Below, one piece after another: positions 15,652-24,739 of a DNA stretch of 64,000 bases; position 1 is the first letter of the stretch; each line of letters opens with the position of its first letter. Source of the stretch: CAWGCA01 sp963820955. Lineage in GTDB: Bacteria > Pseudomonadota > Gammaproteobacteria > Chromatiales > Chromatiaceae. The DNA is taken from NCBI GenBank assembly GCA_963820955.1, contig CAWGCA010000033.1:11228-75227 (forward strand), read 5' to 3'. Below the pieces are notes generated by a model. The model was not told where the DNA came from, did no database searches, and saw only the letters and a list, made by a program, of their open reading frames with translations. The translations under genes and the position numbers were made by a program.

Positions 15652-17166
15652 TCAGGGATTGTTGTGCAGTCCTATGATGGATTGGGGGCTGTCATCCTGA
15701 AGCTGTTTGGCGGAATCACAGCGCAGCAGTTCCAGCTGCTCCAGGTACTGGTGGCTGACATCACCGGTCACATACTCACCGTCAAAGACTGAGGTATCGA
15801 ATCGCTCAACACTCGATTTCCCCTTTTTCCTGACCGCATCGATCAGATCCTCCAGGTCCTGAAAAATCAACCGGTCGGAACCGATGATCTCCTGCACCTC
15901 CTTCTCCGTTCTGCCGTGAGCAACCAACTCACTGGCCGATGGCATATCGATACCATAGACATTGGGGTAGCGCACAGGCGGCGCGGCCGAAGCAAAATAG
16001 ACCTTGCGAGCACCTGCGTCTCGAGCCATCTGGACAATCTGCTGGGAGGTCGTGCCCCGCACGATGGAATCGTCCACCAGCAGGACATTTTTACCACGGA
16101 ACTCGGAATCGATCGCATTGAGTTTCTGTCGAACCGATTTTTTTCGCACCTGCTGCCCGGGCATAATGAAGGTTCGTCCGATATAGCGGTTCTTGATAAA
16201 ACCCTCCGCATACTTCAATCCGAGGCAGTTGGCCAGTTCCAGGGCCGCCGTTCGGCTGGTATCCGGTATGGGCACCACTACTTCTATGTCATGATCGGGC
16301 CAGACCCGCTGAATTTTCCGGGCCAGCCTGTCCCCCATACGCGACCGGGCCTTGTGGACGAATATGTCGTCAATAACCGAGTCTGGACGGGCAAAATATA
16401 CGAACTCGAAAATGCAGGGGGAGCGGATCGGGTTGGCGGCACACTGAAAAGTGTACAGCTTCCCCTCCATGTCGATGAATACTGCCTCGCCGGGTTCCAG
16501 ATCCCGAATTCGCTCGAATCCCTGCGCAGCCAGCGCGACACTTTCGGACGCTATCATATACTCGGTCCCCCGTGTCGCCTCGCGCCGGCCAAAGACAATG
16601 GGGCGAATCCCGAAGGGGTCGCGGAAGCCCAGCAGACCATAGCCGGTGATCATAGCAACGGCTGCGTAGCCGCCACGGCAGCGCCGATGCACCGCCGCTA
16701 CCGCCTGGAAAACGTCCTGAGAAACGATGCGCATCTTTCTCAGCGACTGCAATTCGTGGGCAAATACGTTGAGCAGGATCTCCGAGTCAGAGGAGGTGTT
16801 AATGTGGCGCAGGTCTTCCCGGTACAGATCCTGTTTCAACTCATCGGCATTGGTCAGGTTGCCATTGTGCGCCAGGGTAATGCCGTAGGGCGAGTTGACG
16901 TAGAACGGTTGGGCCTCGGCGGATGAAGAGCAGCCCGCGGTGGGGTATCGCACGTGGCCGATACCGATATTGCCCTTGAGATCGATCATGTGCCGGGTGC
17001 GAAAGACATCACGCGCCAAACCATTGTCCTTGCGCAGGTGGAGATGTCGATCTTCCAGGGTGACAATCCCGGCCGAATCCTGGCCCCGATGCTGCAGTAC
17101 CAGAAGGGCATCGTAGAGGGCCTGATTTACCGGGCTCTGCCCGAAGATTCCGACGATACCGCACAT
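15652..17166 (-). CDS. purF: Amidophosphoribosyltransferase
   Basis: A 504-residue enzyme that catalyses the first committed step of purine synthesis, forming phosphoribosylamine from PRPP and glutamine. The start is set by MCGIVGIFG: the N-terminal Cys is the glutaminase nucleophile after Met removal. The amidotransferase domain contains LQHRGQDSAGI and VRYPTAG. The phosphoribosyltransferase domain contains NRYIGRTFI and the PRPP loop NVLLVDDSIVRGTTS. It lies between cvpA and metZ on the same strand, the usual arrangement in many Gammaproteobacteria. Confidence 0.95.
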   Translation of the reverse strand: MCGIVGIFGQSPVNQALYDALLVLQHRGQDSAGIVTLEDRHLHLRKDNGLARDVFRTRHMIDLKGNIGIGHVRYPTAGCSSSAEAQPFYVNSPYGITLAHNGNLTNADELKQDLYREDLRHINTSSDSEILLNVFAHELQSLRKMRIVSQDVFQAVAAVHRRCRGGYAAVAMITGYGLLGFRDPFGIRPIVFGRREATRGTEYMIASESVALAAQGFERIRDLEPGEAVFIDMEGKLYTFQCAANPIRSPCIFEFVYFARPDSVIDDIFVHKARSRMGDRLARKIQRVWPDHDIEVVVPIPDTSRTAALELANCLGLKYAEGFIKNRYIGRTFIMPGQQVRKKSVRQKLNAIDSEFRGKNVLLVDDSIVRGTTSQQIVQMARDAGARKVYFASAAPPVRYPNVYGIDMPSASELVAHGRTEKEVQEIIGSDRLIFQDLEDLIDAVRKKGKSSVERFDTSVFDGEYVTGDVSHQYLEQLELLRCDSAKQLQDDSPQSIIGLHNNP

Positions 17167-17254
17167 AATCAAGCGTCTCCCCAGCATCCTGATCGGTCAG
17201 GAAAAACCTGAACGCTGCAGGTTGTATCGGACAAGGGTGCAATACCCTTAACCA

Positions 17255-17743
17255 TCAGACAAACTGGAATTTGTCACCTATATCGGCGGGCAGCAGTGAC
17301 TTCAGCCAGAGCGCCAGTTCTTGGAAATACCCAATCAACAGCGACTCCTGCCACCAGGGGTCGTTGGGGAAAGGGGTCAGCCCTGCCAGCAGTACCAGCA
17401 CGGCCACCAGCAGCGCGCCGCGCGCCGCGCCAAAAAAGACACCGATTAGTCGGTCGGTTCCACTCAAGCCGGTCTTCTCCACCAGTTGACCGACCAGAAA
17501 GTTGACCAACGCCCCCACCATCAGGGTCGCAATGAAAAGAATCGCAAAGGAGACACCCAGCTGAACCGAAGGTACGGTGAACCAGTCGAGCTGCGTCGCG
17601 AGATCGCGAAAGAAGGTCCAGGATACCCAGAATGCGAGCACCCAGACCGCCAGGGAGAGGGCCTCCTGAACGAAGCCGCGAATCAGACTGATTACGGCAG
17701 ACAGCCCGATGATGCCAATAATGACGTAGTCAACCCAGATCAT
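17255..17743 (-). CDS. cvpA: Colicin V production protein CvpA
   Basis: A 162-residue inner-membrane protein with four hydrophobic segments, starting MIWVDYVIIGIIGLSAVISL. The conserved RGFVQEALSLAVWVLAFW and the later GLSGTDRLIGVFFGAARG segments are typical of CvpA. The molecular function is not settled; it is needed for colicin V production and for envelope stress tolerance in enterics. It lies directly upstream of purF in transcription order, as in E. coli and Pseudomonas. Confidence 0.9.
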   Translation of the reverse strand: MIWVDYVIIGIIGLSAVISLIRGFVQEALSLAVWVLAFWVSWTFFRDLATQLDWFTVPSVQLGVSFAILFIATLMVGALVNFLVGQLVEKTGLSGTDRLIGVFFGAARGALLVAVLVLLAGLTPFPNDPWWQESLLIGYFQELALWLKSLLPADIGDKFQFV

Positions 17744-17864
17744 TCAGCTGCTGCATCGGTTGCCGAAACCATGCCGGCCTCCGTTCTGAAATTTTTATTG
17801 AGACAAGTTTTGAATTCTACCAAAAGCTGCCGCACAGAAGAAGCGACTGTCAGCATACTTATAC

Positions 17865-18485
17865 TCAAGGGTAGGTTGTCAGGGTCGCTTTCAGTTTCTG
17901 CGACCTGATTAAACGATTGATCTGCAGCAGGGTCTCATCCGCCTGTCGACGATCTATCTCAGGCCCGACCCGCACCCGGTAGACCTTTTTCCCCTTTACC
18001 TGCGCCGGCTCCACGAAGGAATCGAACTTCTCCGCCCGAAGCATCTTCACCAGATTGTCCGCATTCTCCCGGCTGGAGAAACTGGCCACCTGGATCACCC
18101 AGGAAGACAGCGCGGTCCGTTGGGGAGGCGGCGCGGATTCAAGCTCAGGGACCAATTCCGGCGCTTGAATCGCCGCTTCAGGCGATCCCTGCGGTTGGCT
18201 GGGTGGAGGAGCGGCTTTCTCCGCCATCGGCGGTGATGCCGCACCGGACTGGGCGGGGACAATATCTGAAGGGGGCCTGGATAGGACATCGCTCTCCGAC
18301 GGCAACACCCGCGACGAGAACTCTCTTTCAGGCCGGGGGGGGATATTCGACTGTTGAAGTCCTTGCTCTAGAATCGGCTGGCGATCCAGCAACATGGGGA
18401 CGAAAATAACCACTAGAGAAGCCAGCACCGCAGCACCAACCAGGCGTTTTTTTAGACCCTCGTCCACCTTATCAATCCTCAGCAA
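17865..18485 (-). CDS. dedD: SPOR-domain cell-division protein, DedD-like
   Basis: A 206-residue bitopic membrane protein. A short cytoplasmic start (MLRIDKVDEGLKKRLVGA) leads into one membrane segment (about 17-34), then a Pro/Ser-rich linker, then a SPOR domain (about 127-206) with WVIQVASFSSRENADNLV and YRVRVGPEIDRR. SPOR domains bind peptidoglycan lacking stem peptides at the septum. The position between folC and cvpA is that of dedD in E. coli and of its Pseudomonas counterpart, which supports the name. Confidence 0.85.
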   Translation of the reverse strand: MLRIDKVDEGLKKRLVGAAVLASLVVIFVPMLLDRQPILEQGLQQSNIPPRPEREFSSRVLPSESDVLSRPPSDIVPAQSGAASPPMAEKAAPPPSQPQGSPEAAIQAPELVPELESAPPPQRTALSSWVIQVASFSSRENADNLVKMLRAEKFDSFVEPAQVKGKKVYRVRVGPEIDRRQADETLLQINRLIRSQKLKATLTTYP

Positions 18486-18501
18486 GTGGAAAACCGTGAG
18501 G

Positions 18502-19800
18502 CTAGTATAACAGGAGTGACTCCCTGCTCCGGCCTTGTCTCAACACCTCTCCAACGGTGTGGAAAGACCCGAACACCAGCAGGCGGTCAGCTTCCGTCGC
18601 CGCCGCCCCTGCTGCCTGCAGGGCATCAAGCGGGTTTTCATGGTAGCTGATGGACTGACTGCTGATCCCAGCCTCTCGCAAGCGGGAGGCAAGCATGTCT
18701 GCCGCCAGGCCTCGGCCCTCTTTCAACTCCGCCAGGCACCAGTGATCGATCAACGGGGAGGTGATTCGCACCACCTCGGTAATTTCCTTGTCAGCCAGCA
18801 TGGCGAATATGGCCAGAGTTCTCCCACTGCAGTACATGGCCTTCAGATTGGCGACCAGGGCCCTTGCAGCCTGGGGGTTGTGGGCCACATCCAGAATAAT
18901 CGAGGGGGGACCCGGGATAACCTGGAAACGACCGTCAACCACCGCCTCCAGGAGACCTGTCCGCAGGGCCTTCTTATCGACTGGCAGCCGATCCTGCAGA
19001 AGCGCTAGGACCATCAATACCGCGGAGGCATTCTGCAGTTGAAAGCTGCCCCTAAGGTGAGGTATTGGCAGGGCATAACGATGCAATTGTCCAGACTGCC
19101 AATCCCAACCGCCATCAGACAGACGGTAGCTGAAGTCACGGCCTGCTACAAACAGGGGGGTACCCTTCTCATCGGCCTGAGAAATCAGAGATTCGGGCGG
19201 ATCAGTTGTCCCAAAGACAGCGGGTCTTTCCGGTCGCATGATGCCCGCCTTCTCCCTCCCGATCTGCTCACGCGTTTCACCCAGCCAGTCAGTATGGTCA
19301 ATATCGACATTGGTTATCAGGGCGATATCACAATCGATGATGTTGACCGCATCCAGGCGCCCCCCGAGACCCACCTCCAGAATAACCACGTCCAGACTTT
19401 GGTCCAGGAAGATGTCAAGGGCAGCCAGGGTTCCGAACTCGAAATAGGTGAGTTTTATCCCCTGCCGAGCCCGGTCAACCCGTTCAAAGGCCTGGCAGAT
19501 ACGCTGATCTGGCAGCGCTGCCCCATCTATCCGAATACGCTCGTTGTATTGCACCAGATGGGGGGATGTATAGCAGCCGGTCCGGTAACCGGCGGCGCCA
19601 AGAATGGCCTCCAGAAAAGCGACGCATGAACCCTTGCCGTTAGTCCCGGCGACACTGATCACCGGGCAGGCAAAAGGTTGAGAATGCATCTGCTCCCAGA
19701 CTCGCGCCACTCGATCCAGCCCGAGCTGGATCTCCCGGGGATTCAGGCTGGACTGCCACTCCAACCATTGTTCTAGCGTCTGGAAACGCATCTGAGACAA
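18502..19800 (-). CDS. folC: Dihydrofolate synthase/folylpolyglutamate synthase
   Basis: A 432-residue cytoplasmic ligase of the Mur family. It contains the P-loop VAGTNGKGSCVAFLEAIL, YTSPHLVQYNERIRI, and the DCDIALITNVDIDHTDWLG segment followed by REQIGREKAGI. It adds glutamate to dihydropteroate and extends folate polyglutamate tails. It follows accD by 233 bases and precedes dedD by 16 bases, so it likely has its own promoter and starts the folC-dedD unit. The frame is intact, in contrast to the genes immediately upstream. Confidence 0.93.
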   Translation of the reverse strand: MSQMRFQTLEQWLEWQSSLNPREIQLGLDRVARVWEQMHSQPFACPVISVAGTNGKGSCVAFLEAILGAAGYRTGCYTSPHLVQYNERIRIDGAALPDQRICQAFERVDRARQGIKLTYFEFGTLAALDIFLDQSLDVVILEVGLGGRLDAVNIIDCDIALITNVDIDHTDWLGETREQIGREKAGIMRPERPAVFGTTDPPESLISQADEKGTPLFVAGRDFSYRLSDGGWDWQSGQLHRYALPIPHLRGSFQLQNASAVLMVLALLQDRLPVDKKALRTGLLEAVVDGRFQVIPGPPSIILDVAHNPQAARALVANLKAMYCSGRTLAIFAMLADKEITEVVRITSPLIDHWCLAELKEGRGLAADMLASRLREAGISSQSISYHENPLDALQAAGAAATEADRLLVFGSFHTVGEVLRQGRSRESLLLY

Positions 19801-20033
19801 GAGACGTCAGGCGTTGCCCCGCTTCTCACCAGGGGTCCAGCCTTAGCAAATGGAATACACCTATTCGATTTGTCCTGGATACTCAACCATTGCGGCCAAC
19901 AACTAAGTATCTCAACTGATCGAATCTTCATCGAACCACGGAGCACACCGAGAATATGAGATAACCGCCAGGCCACCATTTATGCCGTTCTTTGCCTCTG
20001 CAGCTGACCCTAATCAATCTCCTATGGCCGGAG

Positions 20034-20896
20034 TTAGCCAGGCTGGGGTTGATGGGTAAGGATGCTTATCAGAGTGGCCAGCTGATCGCGTATCTCGCGC
20101 CGATCGACAATTCTGTCGACTGTACCATGCTCCAACAGGAATTCGCTGCGCTGAAAACCCTCCGGCAGAGTCTCCCGCACCGTTTGCTCGATCACTCGGG
20201 GACCGGCAAAACCGATCAGTGCATTGGGTTCGGCCAGGTTTACGTCGCCCAGCATGGCAAAACTCGCCGATACACCCCCCATGGTGGGGTCGGTCAGAAC
20301 GGATATAAAAGGAATTCCGCGCTGCGCCATGCTGCCCAGGGCGGCGCTGGTTTTGGCCATCTGCATCAGCGAAAACAGAGACTCCTGCATGCGTGCACCA
20401 CCACTGGCGGAAAAACAGACCATAGGGATGTCCTGTTCGAGGCTGACGTTGACTCCGCGCACGAAACGCTCCCCTACCACCGACCCCATGGAACCACCCA
20501 TAAATCCGAACTCAAAGGCCGCAGCCACCAGCATCCAGCCCCTTGAGCTTGCCCCGCATCACAACCAGCGCGTCCGTTTCGTCGGTCTTTTCTGGGCCTG
20601 GGTAAGACGGTCCTTGTATTTCTTGCTGTCCTTGAATTTCAGTGGGTCGGCCGGGCCAAGTTCTGCGCCGATTTCCTCCTGCGGTTCCGGATCCAGAAAC
20701 AGATCCAGTCGCCGACGGGCATCGATCCGGTTATGATGATCGCACTTGGGACACACATCCAGGTTACGTTCCAGCTCGGCCCGATACAGAACAGCGCAGC
20801 ACCGGGGCACTTGGCCCACAAACCTTCCGGGCACCGTGCGTTTGTCCCGCTTTCGGTCCGGATGCGGCAAGGCATCAGTTTTTCAAACCAGCTCAT
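20034..20896 (-). pseudogene. accD: Acetyl-CoA carboxylase carboxyltransferase beta subunit, frame broken several times
   Basis: The gene starts MSWFEKLMP at 20896 and ends with an intact C-terminal part finishing LISILTHQPQPG at 20034; the 863-base span fits a normal AccD of about 288 residues. The frame changes repeatedly: near 20850 (before the KRTVPEG part), near 20805 (inside the first zinc-finger pair, AKCPG/CGAVLYRAE), near 20580 (QAQK/TDETDALVVMRGK) and near 20535 (GLD/LVAAAFEFGF). The second zinc-finger pair CPKC is visible. AccD is essential for fatty-acid synthesis, and no second copy is in the window, so the breaks are probably sequence errors, but as written the gene is disrupted. 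Confidence 0.85.
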
Positions 20897-20950
20897 GGAT
20901 ACATGCATCCTAAAGTTGTCACTACCACACGATAACCCATATGAACTCGT

Positions 20951-21762
20951 TCAGGCCTGGTCCATCGCAGCCCGCATGGCGCAGATCAGCGCGGCACAGC
21001 CGGCGCTATCAGCCTCTGGCTGATCAACGCCAACTGCTCGCATCTCTTGACCAAGCGCTGCCTACAACCACCGCATCGGCGAACTGTGCGATACGGCCCT
21101 GGCCGTTTCCGCATCCTTGATACCAAAACCGACACCCACCGGGCAGATCGGTAGTGCTGCGAATCTCGGCGAGCTTGTCGTACACCGATCGCATCTCCAG
21201 ATGGGCCGCCCCGGTGATCCCCTTGACCGAGACATAATAAACAAAACCGCTGGCGGCATCGCAGATCCGTTCGATACGCGTCGTCGGTACTGGTCGGTGC
21301 CAGCAGAAAGATGGGATCGATACTGCTCGGAGCAGACTGGCAACCAGCTCGTGCTGCTTCTTCCGGCGGCAGATCCACAGTCAAGTACACCATCGACACC
21401 GGCAGCGGCAGCGGCCCTGGCAAAGTCCCGTAACCCATGACCTCGATCGGATTCAGATATCCCATCAGCACCACCGGCGTGTCCGCGTCTTGTTGGCGGA
21501 AACCCGCAACCATAGCCAGCACATCATGCAGACTGGTGTTGTGTTCAAGTGCCCGTTCACTGGCACGCTGGATGACGGGCCCATCGGCCATGGGATCGGA
21601 AAAGGGCACACCCAGTTCGATAATATCGGCCCCGGCCTGCACCATGGTATGCATCAATGGAACCGTCACTGATGGTTGGGATCACCTGCCGTGACATAAG
21701 GAATCAGGGCTGTTCGGCCCTGCTGCTGCAGATTGCTCGAAACAGCTGGCGATACGACTCAT
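20951..21762 (-). pseudogene. trpA: Tryptophan synthase alpha subunit, frame broken several times
   Basis: The start MSRIASCFEQ at 21762 overlaps the trpB stop (ATGA). The next pieces, LQQQGRTALIPYVTAGDPNHQ and TVPLMHTMVQAGADIIELGVPFSDPMADGP, are in other frames. Further shifts follow EVMGYG and TVDLPPEEA, and the true C-terminus (DSAGCAALICAMRAAMDQA) is again in another frame, ending at 20951. The 812-base span is normal for a TrpA of about 269 residues. The catalytic Glu is in the ELGVPFSDP segment. TrpA cleaves indole-glycerol phosphate and passes indole to TrpB. All changes look like one- or two-base indels without loss of sequence. Confidence 0.85.
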
Positions 21763-22980
21763 ATCTTGATTCCTTCAAGCGCAGCAACGGTATGCATATC
21801 TTTGTCACCACGACCGGAGAGATTGATCAGAATGGTCTCTGTTCTTGTCCATGTCGGGGCCAGCTTGCGTAGCATAGGCCAGGGCATGACTGGATTCCAG
21901 TGCCGGAATGATACCTTCGGTACGGGTCAGAGTCGTGAAATGCCTGCAGGGCCTCATCGTCAGTTACTGCCGCGTATCGAGCGCGGCCACTGTCCTTTAG
22001 CCAGGCATGTTCCGGCCCCACCCCGGGATAGTCCAGGCCGGCAGAGATGGAATGGGTCTCGATGATCTGACCGTTCTCATCCTCCATCAGGTAGGTGCGA
22101 TTTCCATGCAGCACACCTGGATTGCCCGGCACACAGGGGTGCTGCATGGCGTCCGCTTTCAAGTCCCTGTCCCGCCGCTTCGACCCCATAAATAGCTACT
22201 CCGTCATCGTCGAGAAAGGGATAAAACAGACCGATGGCATTGGAACCACCGCCGACGCAGGCAACCAGTGCATCGGGCAGCCGTCCTGTCTGAGCTCTGA
22301 ATCTGCTGCCGTGCCTCGCGGCCTATGACCGCCTGAAAATCTCTCACCATGGCAGGATAAGGGTGCGGCCCGGCTACGGTCCCTATAATGTAAAAGGTGT
22401 CATCCACGTTGGTGACCCAGTCCCGCATAGCCTCATTCAACGCATCCTTGAGCGTCCTGGAGCCGGATTCCACTGCCTCCACTCTGGCGCCGAGCAACCG
22501 CATGCGGTAGACATTGGCCTCCTGGCGGGCTATATCCACTGCGCCCATATAAACCACACACTCCAGCCCCAGGCGGGCCGCAACGGTAGCGGTCGCCACA
22601 CCATGCTGACCCGCGCCTGTTTCGGCAATAATACGACGCTTGCCGAGCCTTTTGGCAAGCAGTGCCTGGCCAATCGTGTTGTTGATCTTGTGGGCACCGG
22701 TGTGATTGAGGTCCTCGCGCTTGAGGTAAATCTGGGCGCCGCCCAGGTCACGGCTCAGCCGCTGCGCATGGTAAAGCGGCGACGGACGCCCCACATAATT
22801 GGCCAGGTCCGCATCCAGTTCCTTCAGGAACTGTCCGTCCTGCATGTATTTTTCATAGGCCTGGCGAAGTTCTTCCAGCGGTTCCATCAGGGTCTCTGCC
22901 ACGAATAGGCCACCGTAGTGACCGAAGTGGCCGCGTCCGTCCGGCATACTGGTGAAATCCATCTGGTTACTCATCGGCAT
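21759..22980 (-). pseudogene. trpB: Tryptophan synthase beta subunit, frame broken in its distal half
   Basis: The first 230 residues are intact and include the PLP lysine in TGAHKINNTIGQALL and AETGAGQHGVATA. After REARQQIQ (near 22300) the frame changes to LPDALVACVGGGSNAIGLFYP, again near 22110 to NPGVLHGNRTYLMEDENGQ, again near 21950 to LTRTEGIIPALESSHALAYA, and near 21850 to INLSGRGDKDMHTVAALEGIKI, which ends at 21759. The 1222-base span fits a TrpB of about 407 residues. It combines indole with serine. Its start overlaps the trpF stop and its stop overlaps the trpA start, as expected for a coupled trpFBA operon. Confidence 0.88.
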
Positions 22981-23590
22981 GCTCTACTCCTCGCATAAAA
23001 GCGGCGATTTTCGATCCATCCTTGATTCCTTTGTCTCGCTCTACGCCGCCACTGACATCCACCGCAAAAGGCCTCACCTGATGAATGGCCTGTTCCACAT
23101 TTTCAGGATTCAACCCGCCTGCCAACACGATGGACTTCCTCATGTCGGTGGGGATTTGGTCCCATTGGAAGGTCTCTCCGGTTCCTCCGGGCTTGCCCCT
23201 CTTGTAGCTATCCAACAGCAGCCCATCTGCCTCTGCATACTGTTCGGACATGGAGTGAAGATCCAATCCCGGACGCATTCGCAACGCCTTGATATAGGGA
23301 CGTCCGTGGCCAGAGCAATCGGCCGGTTTTTCATCTCCGTGAAACTGGAGCATATCGATACGGGTCTGGGACAGTACCACTCTAATCTCCTCCCGGGTAG
23401 CATTCACAAACAGCCCCACCACGGTAACGAAAGGTGGCAACGTCTTTACGACCTGCACTGCCTGCACCGCGGTAACAGCCCGCGGGCTGGGCGGATAGAA
23501 AACCAGACCGATAGCGTCTGCGCCCTGCGCTGCAGCCTCTTGAGCATCCACCGGGCGGGTGATGCCGCAAATTTTCACACGAGTTCTCAT
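22967..23590 (-). CDS. trpF: Phosphoribosylanthranilate isomerase
   Basis: A 207-residue TIM-barrel enzyme of tryptophan synthesis. It starts MRTRVKICGITRPVDAQ with the catalytic Cys in KICG, and ends with VLAGGLNPENV, DVSGGVERDKGIKD, all standard for TrpF. FVNATREEI and LQFHGDE are also family motifs. The frame continues open upstream to 23746, but those residues are not family-like, and the ATG at 23590 gives the normal length. It is followed directly by trpB, whose start codon overlaps its end. Confidence 0.93.
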   Translation of the reverse strand: MRTRVKICGITRPVDAQEAAAQGADAIGLVFYPPSPRAVTAVQAVQVVKTLPPFVTVVGLFVNATREEIRVVLSQTRIDMLQFHGDEKPADCSGHGRPYIKALRMRPGLDLHSMSEQYAEADGLLLDSYKRGKPGGTGETFQWDQIPTDMRKSIVLAGGLNPENVEQAIHQVRPFAVDVSGGVERDKGIKDGSKIAAFMRGVEHADE

Positions 23591-23891
23591 TCGGTGAACA
23601 AAGATACAGGATAGCAACGGGCAGAGAAAGTGGGTCGCTACCCCGCAGCCGCATCTGCAGTCTGTTACGGCCAACCGGCATGGATGGATCACCGAGCGGA
23701 CAGGGACAGGTCGCGCAGGCAATACCGTCGAAAAACAGAAGGGCACCTCGAAAAATTCGAGCTGCCCTCGTGGTGCAGGGACGCACGACTATTTTCGAGC
23801 GCTTAAGCGCTTGAAAATGAGCGCGATCGAAAACTGCGTTTTTCGAAGTACCCAGAAGTTCACGCCCTCTGCGGTGACAATCAGACCTGAT
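23591..23891. other. Intergenic region between truA and trpF
   Basis: This 301-base stretch holds no credible gene. It carries the second copy of the hairpin repeat (23739-23796) and a 14-base perfect palindrome AGCGCTTAAGCGCT near 23798-23811, followed by another A/T-flanked inverted element up to about 23850. It must contain the trpF promoter. Confidence 0.45.
23739..23796 (+). repeat. Hairpin-forming dispersed repeat, copy B
   Basis: This aligns with copy A at 3391-3449 in the same orientation. It includes a near-perfect hairpin, GGGCACCTCGAA (23741-23752) with TTCGAGCTGCCC (23756-23767), and the conserved GTGGTGCAGGGACGCA. It lies in a non-coding gap, as does copy A. Confidence 0.55.
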
Positions 23892-24659
23892 CTACCGGGG
23901 AGAATTAAAGGTCAGATCAAAGACCTCGGGATAACCCACATGAGTCAAATAGAGGCCTTGTGGCGGGGCAGTTACTCCTCCCAAGGTGCGATCGTGATAG
24001 GCCAGGACCTCTCCCGCCCAATTGACCGGCCGCTCGCCCTTTCCAATCGCTATCAGCACCCCGGCGATATTGCGCACCATATGATGCAGAAAGGCGTTGG
24101 CGCAAACCTCGATGATTACGCGGTCGAGGTCCCTTGTAACCTGCAGCCGGGTAATCGTGCGCACCGGGCTTTTTGCCTGGCACCCCAGAGCGCGATAGGA
24201 GGAGAAATCATGGGTACCGATCAGTTGCTGAGCCGCCTCGTGCATGCGTACCTCGTTCAGAGGGGAGTGGATCCAGACCGTGCGGTTTCGCCAGATGGCG
24301 GAGCGTGTCGGCCTGTTTAATATGATATAGCGGTAGCTGCGATGGATGGCGGAAAAGCGTGCGTGAAACTCCGCTGGCACCCTCTCTACCCAGTTCACAT
24401 TGATATCCTGGGGCAGATTAACGTTGGTGCCCAATATCCATCCCCGTGGCGGACGAATCGCTTCGCTGTTGAAATGAACCACCTGACCGAGACCGTGAAC
24501 GCCGGCATCGGTTCGGCCGGCGCACTGGACCGAAACGGGGTGATCGGCCACCTTGGCGATCGCCTGTTCCAGCCGTTGCTGCACCGTTTCTACGCCGTCC
24601 TGGATCTGCCAGCCGTGGAAAGAGGTTCCGTCATACTCCACACCCATCGCCAGCCGCAC
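23892..24659 (-). CDS. truA: tRNA pseudouridine synthase A
   Basis: A 255-residue enzyme that makes pseudouridine at positions 38-40 of tRNA anticodon stems. The catalytic aspartate is in CAGRTDAGVHGLGQV. Other family motifs are VEYDGTSFHGWQ, ARFSAIHRSYRYII and NAFLHHMVRNIAGVL. It lies between fimV and trpF, the usual place in Pseudomonas-like genomes. The ATG at 24659 gives a normal length. Confidence 0.94.
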   Translation of the reverse strand: MRLAMGVEYDGTSFHGWQIQDGVETVQQRLEQAIAKVADHPVSVQCAGRTDAGVHGLGQVVHFNSEAIRPPRGWILGTNVNLPQDINVNWVERVPAEFHARFSAIHRSYRYIILNRPTRSAIWRNRTVWIHSPLNEVRMHEAAQQLIGTHDFSSYRALGCQAKSPVRTITRLQVTRDLDRVIIEVCANAFLHHMVRNIAGVLIAIGKGERPVNWAGEVLAYHDRTLGGVTAPPQGLYLTHVGYPEVFDLTFNSPR

Positions 24660-24739
24660 CTGCTATACCCTCCCCCAACATAACGACAAGAGGCGCACCT
24701 AAGTGCGCCTCTCTAACATTGTAAACAATCGATTAAGGA

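Noticed and set aside
19801..22980. Insertion or recombination as cause of the broken trp/acc genes
   Set aside because: No foreign sequence, repeat or deletion is visible. Gene spans are normal, and only small frame changes occur.
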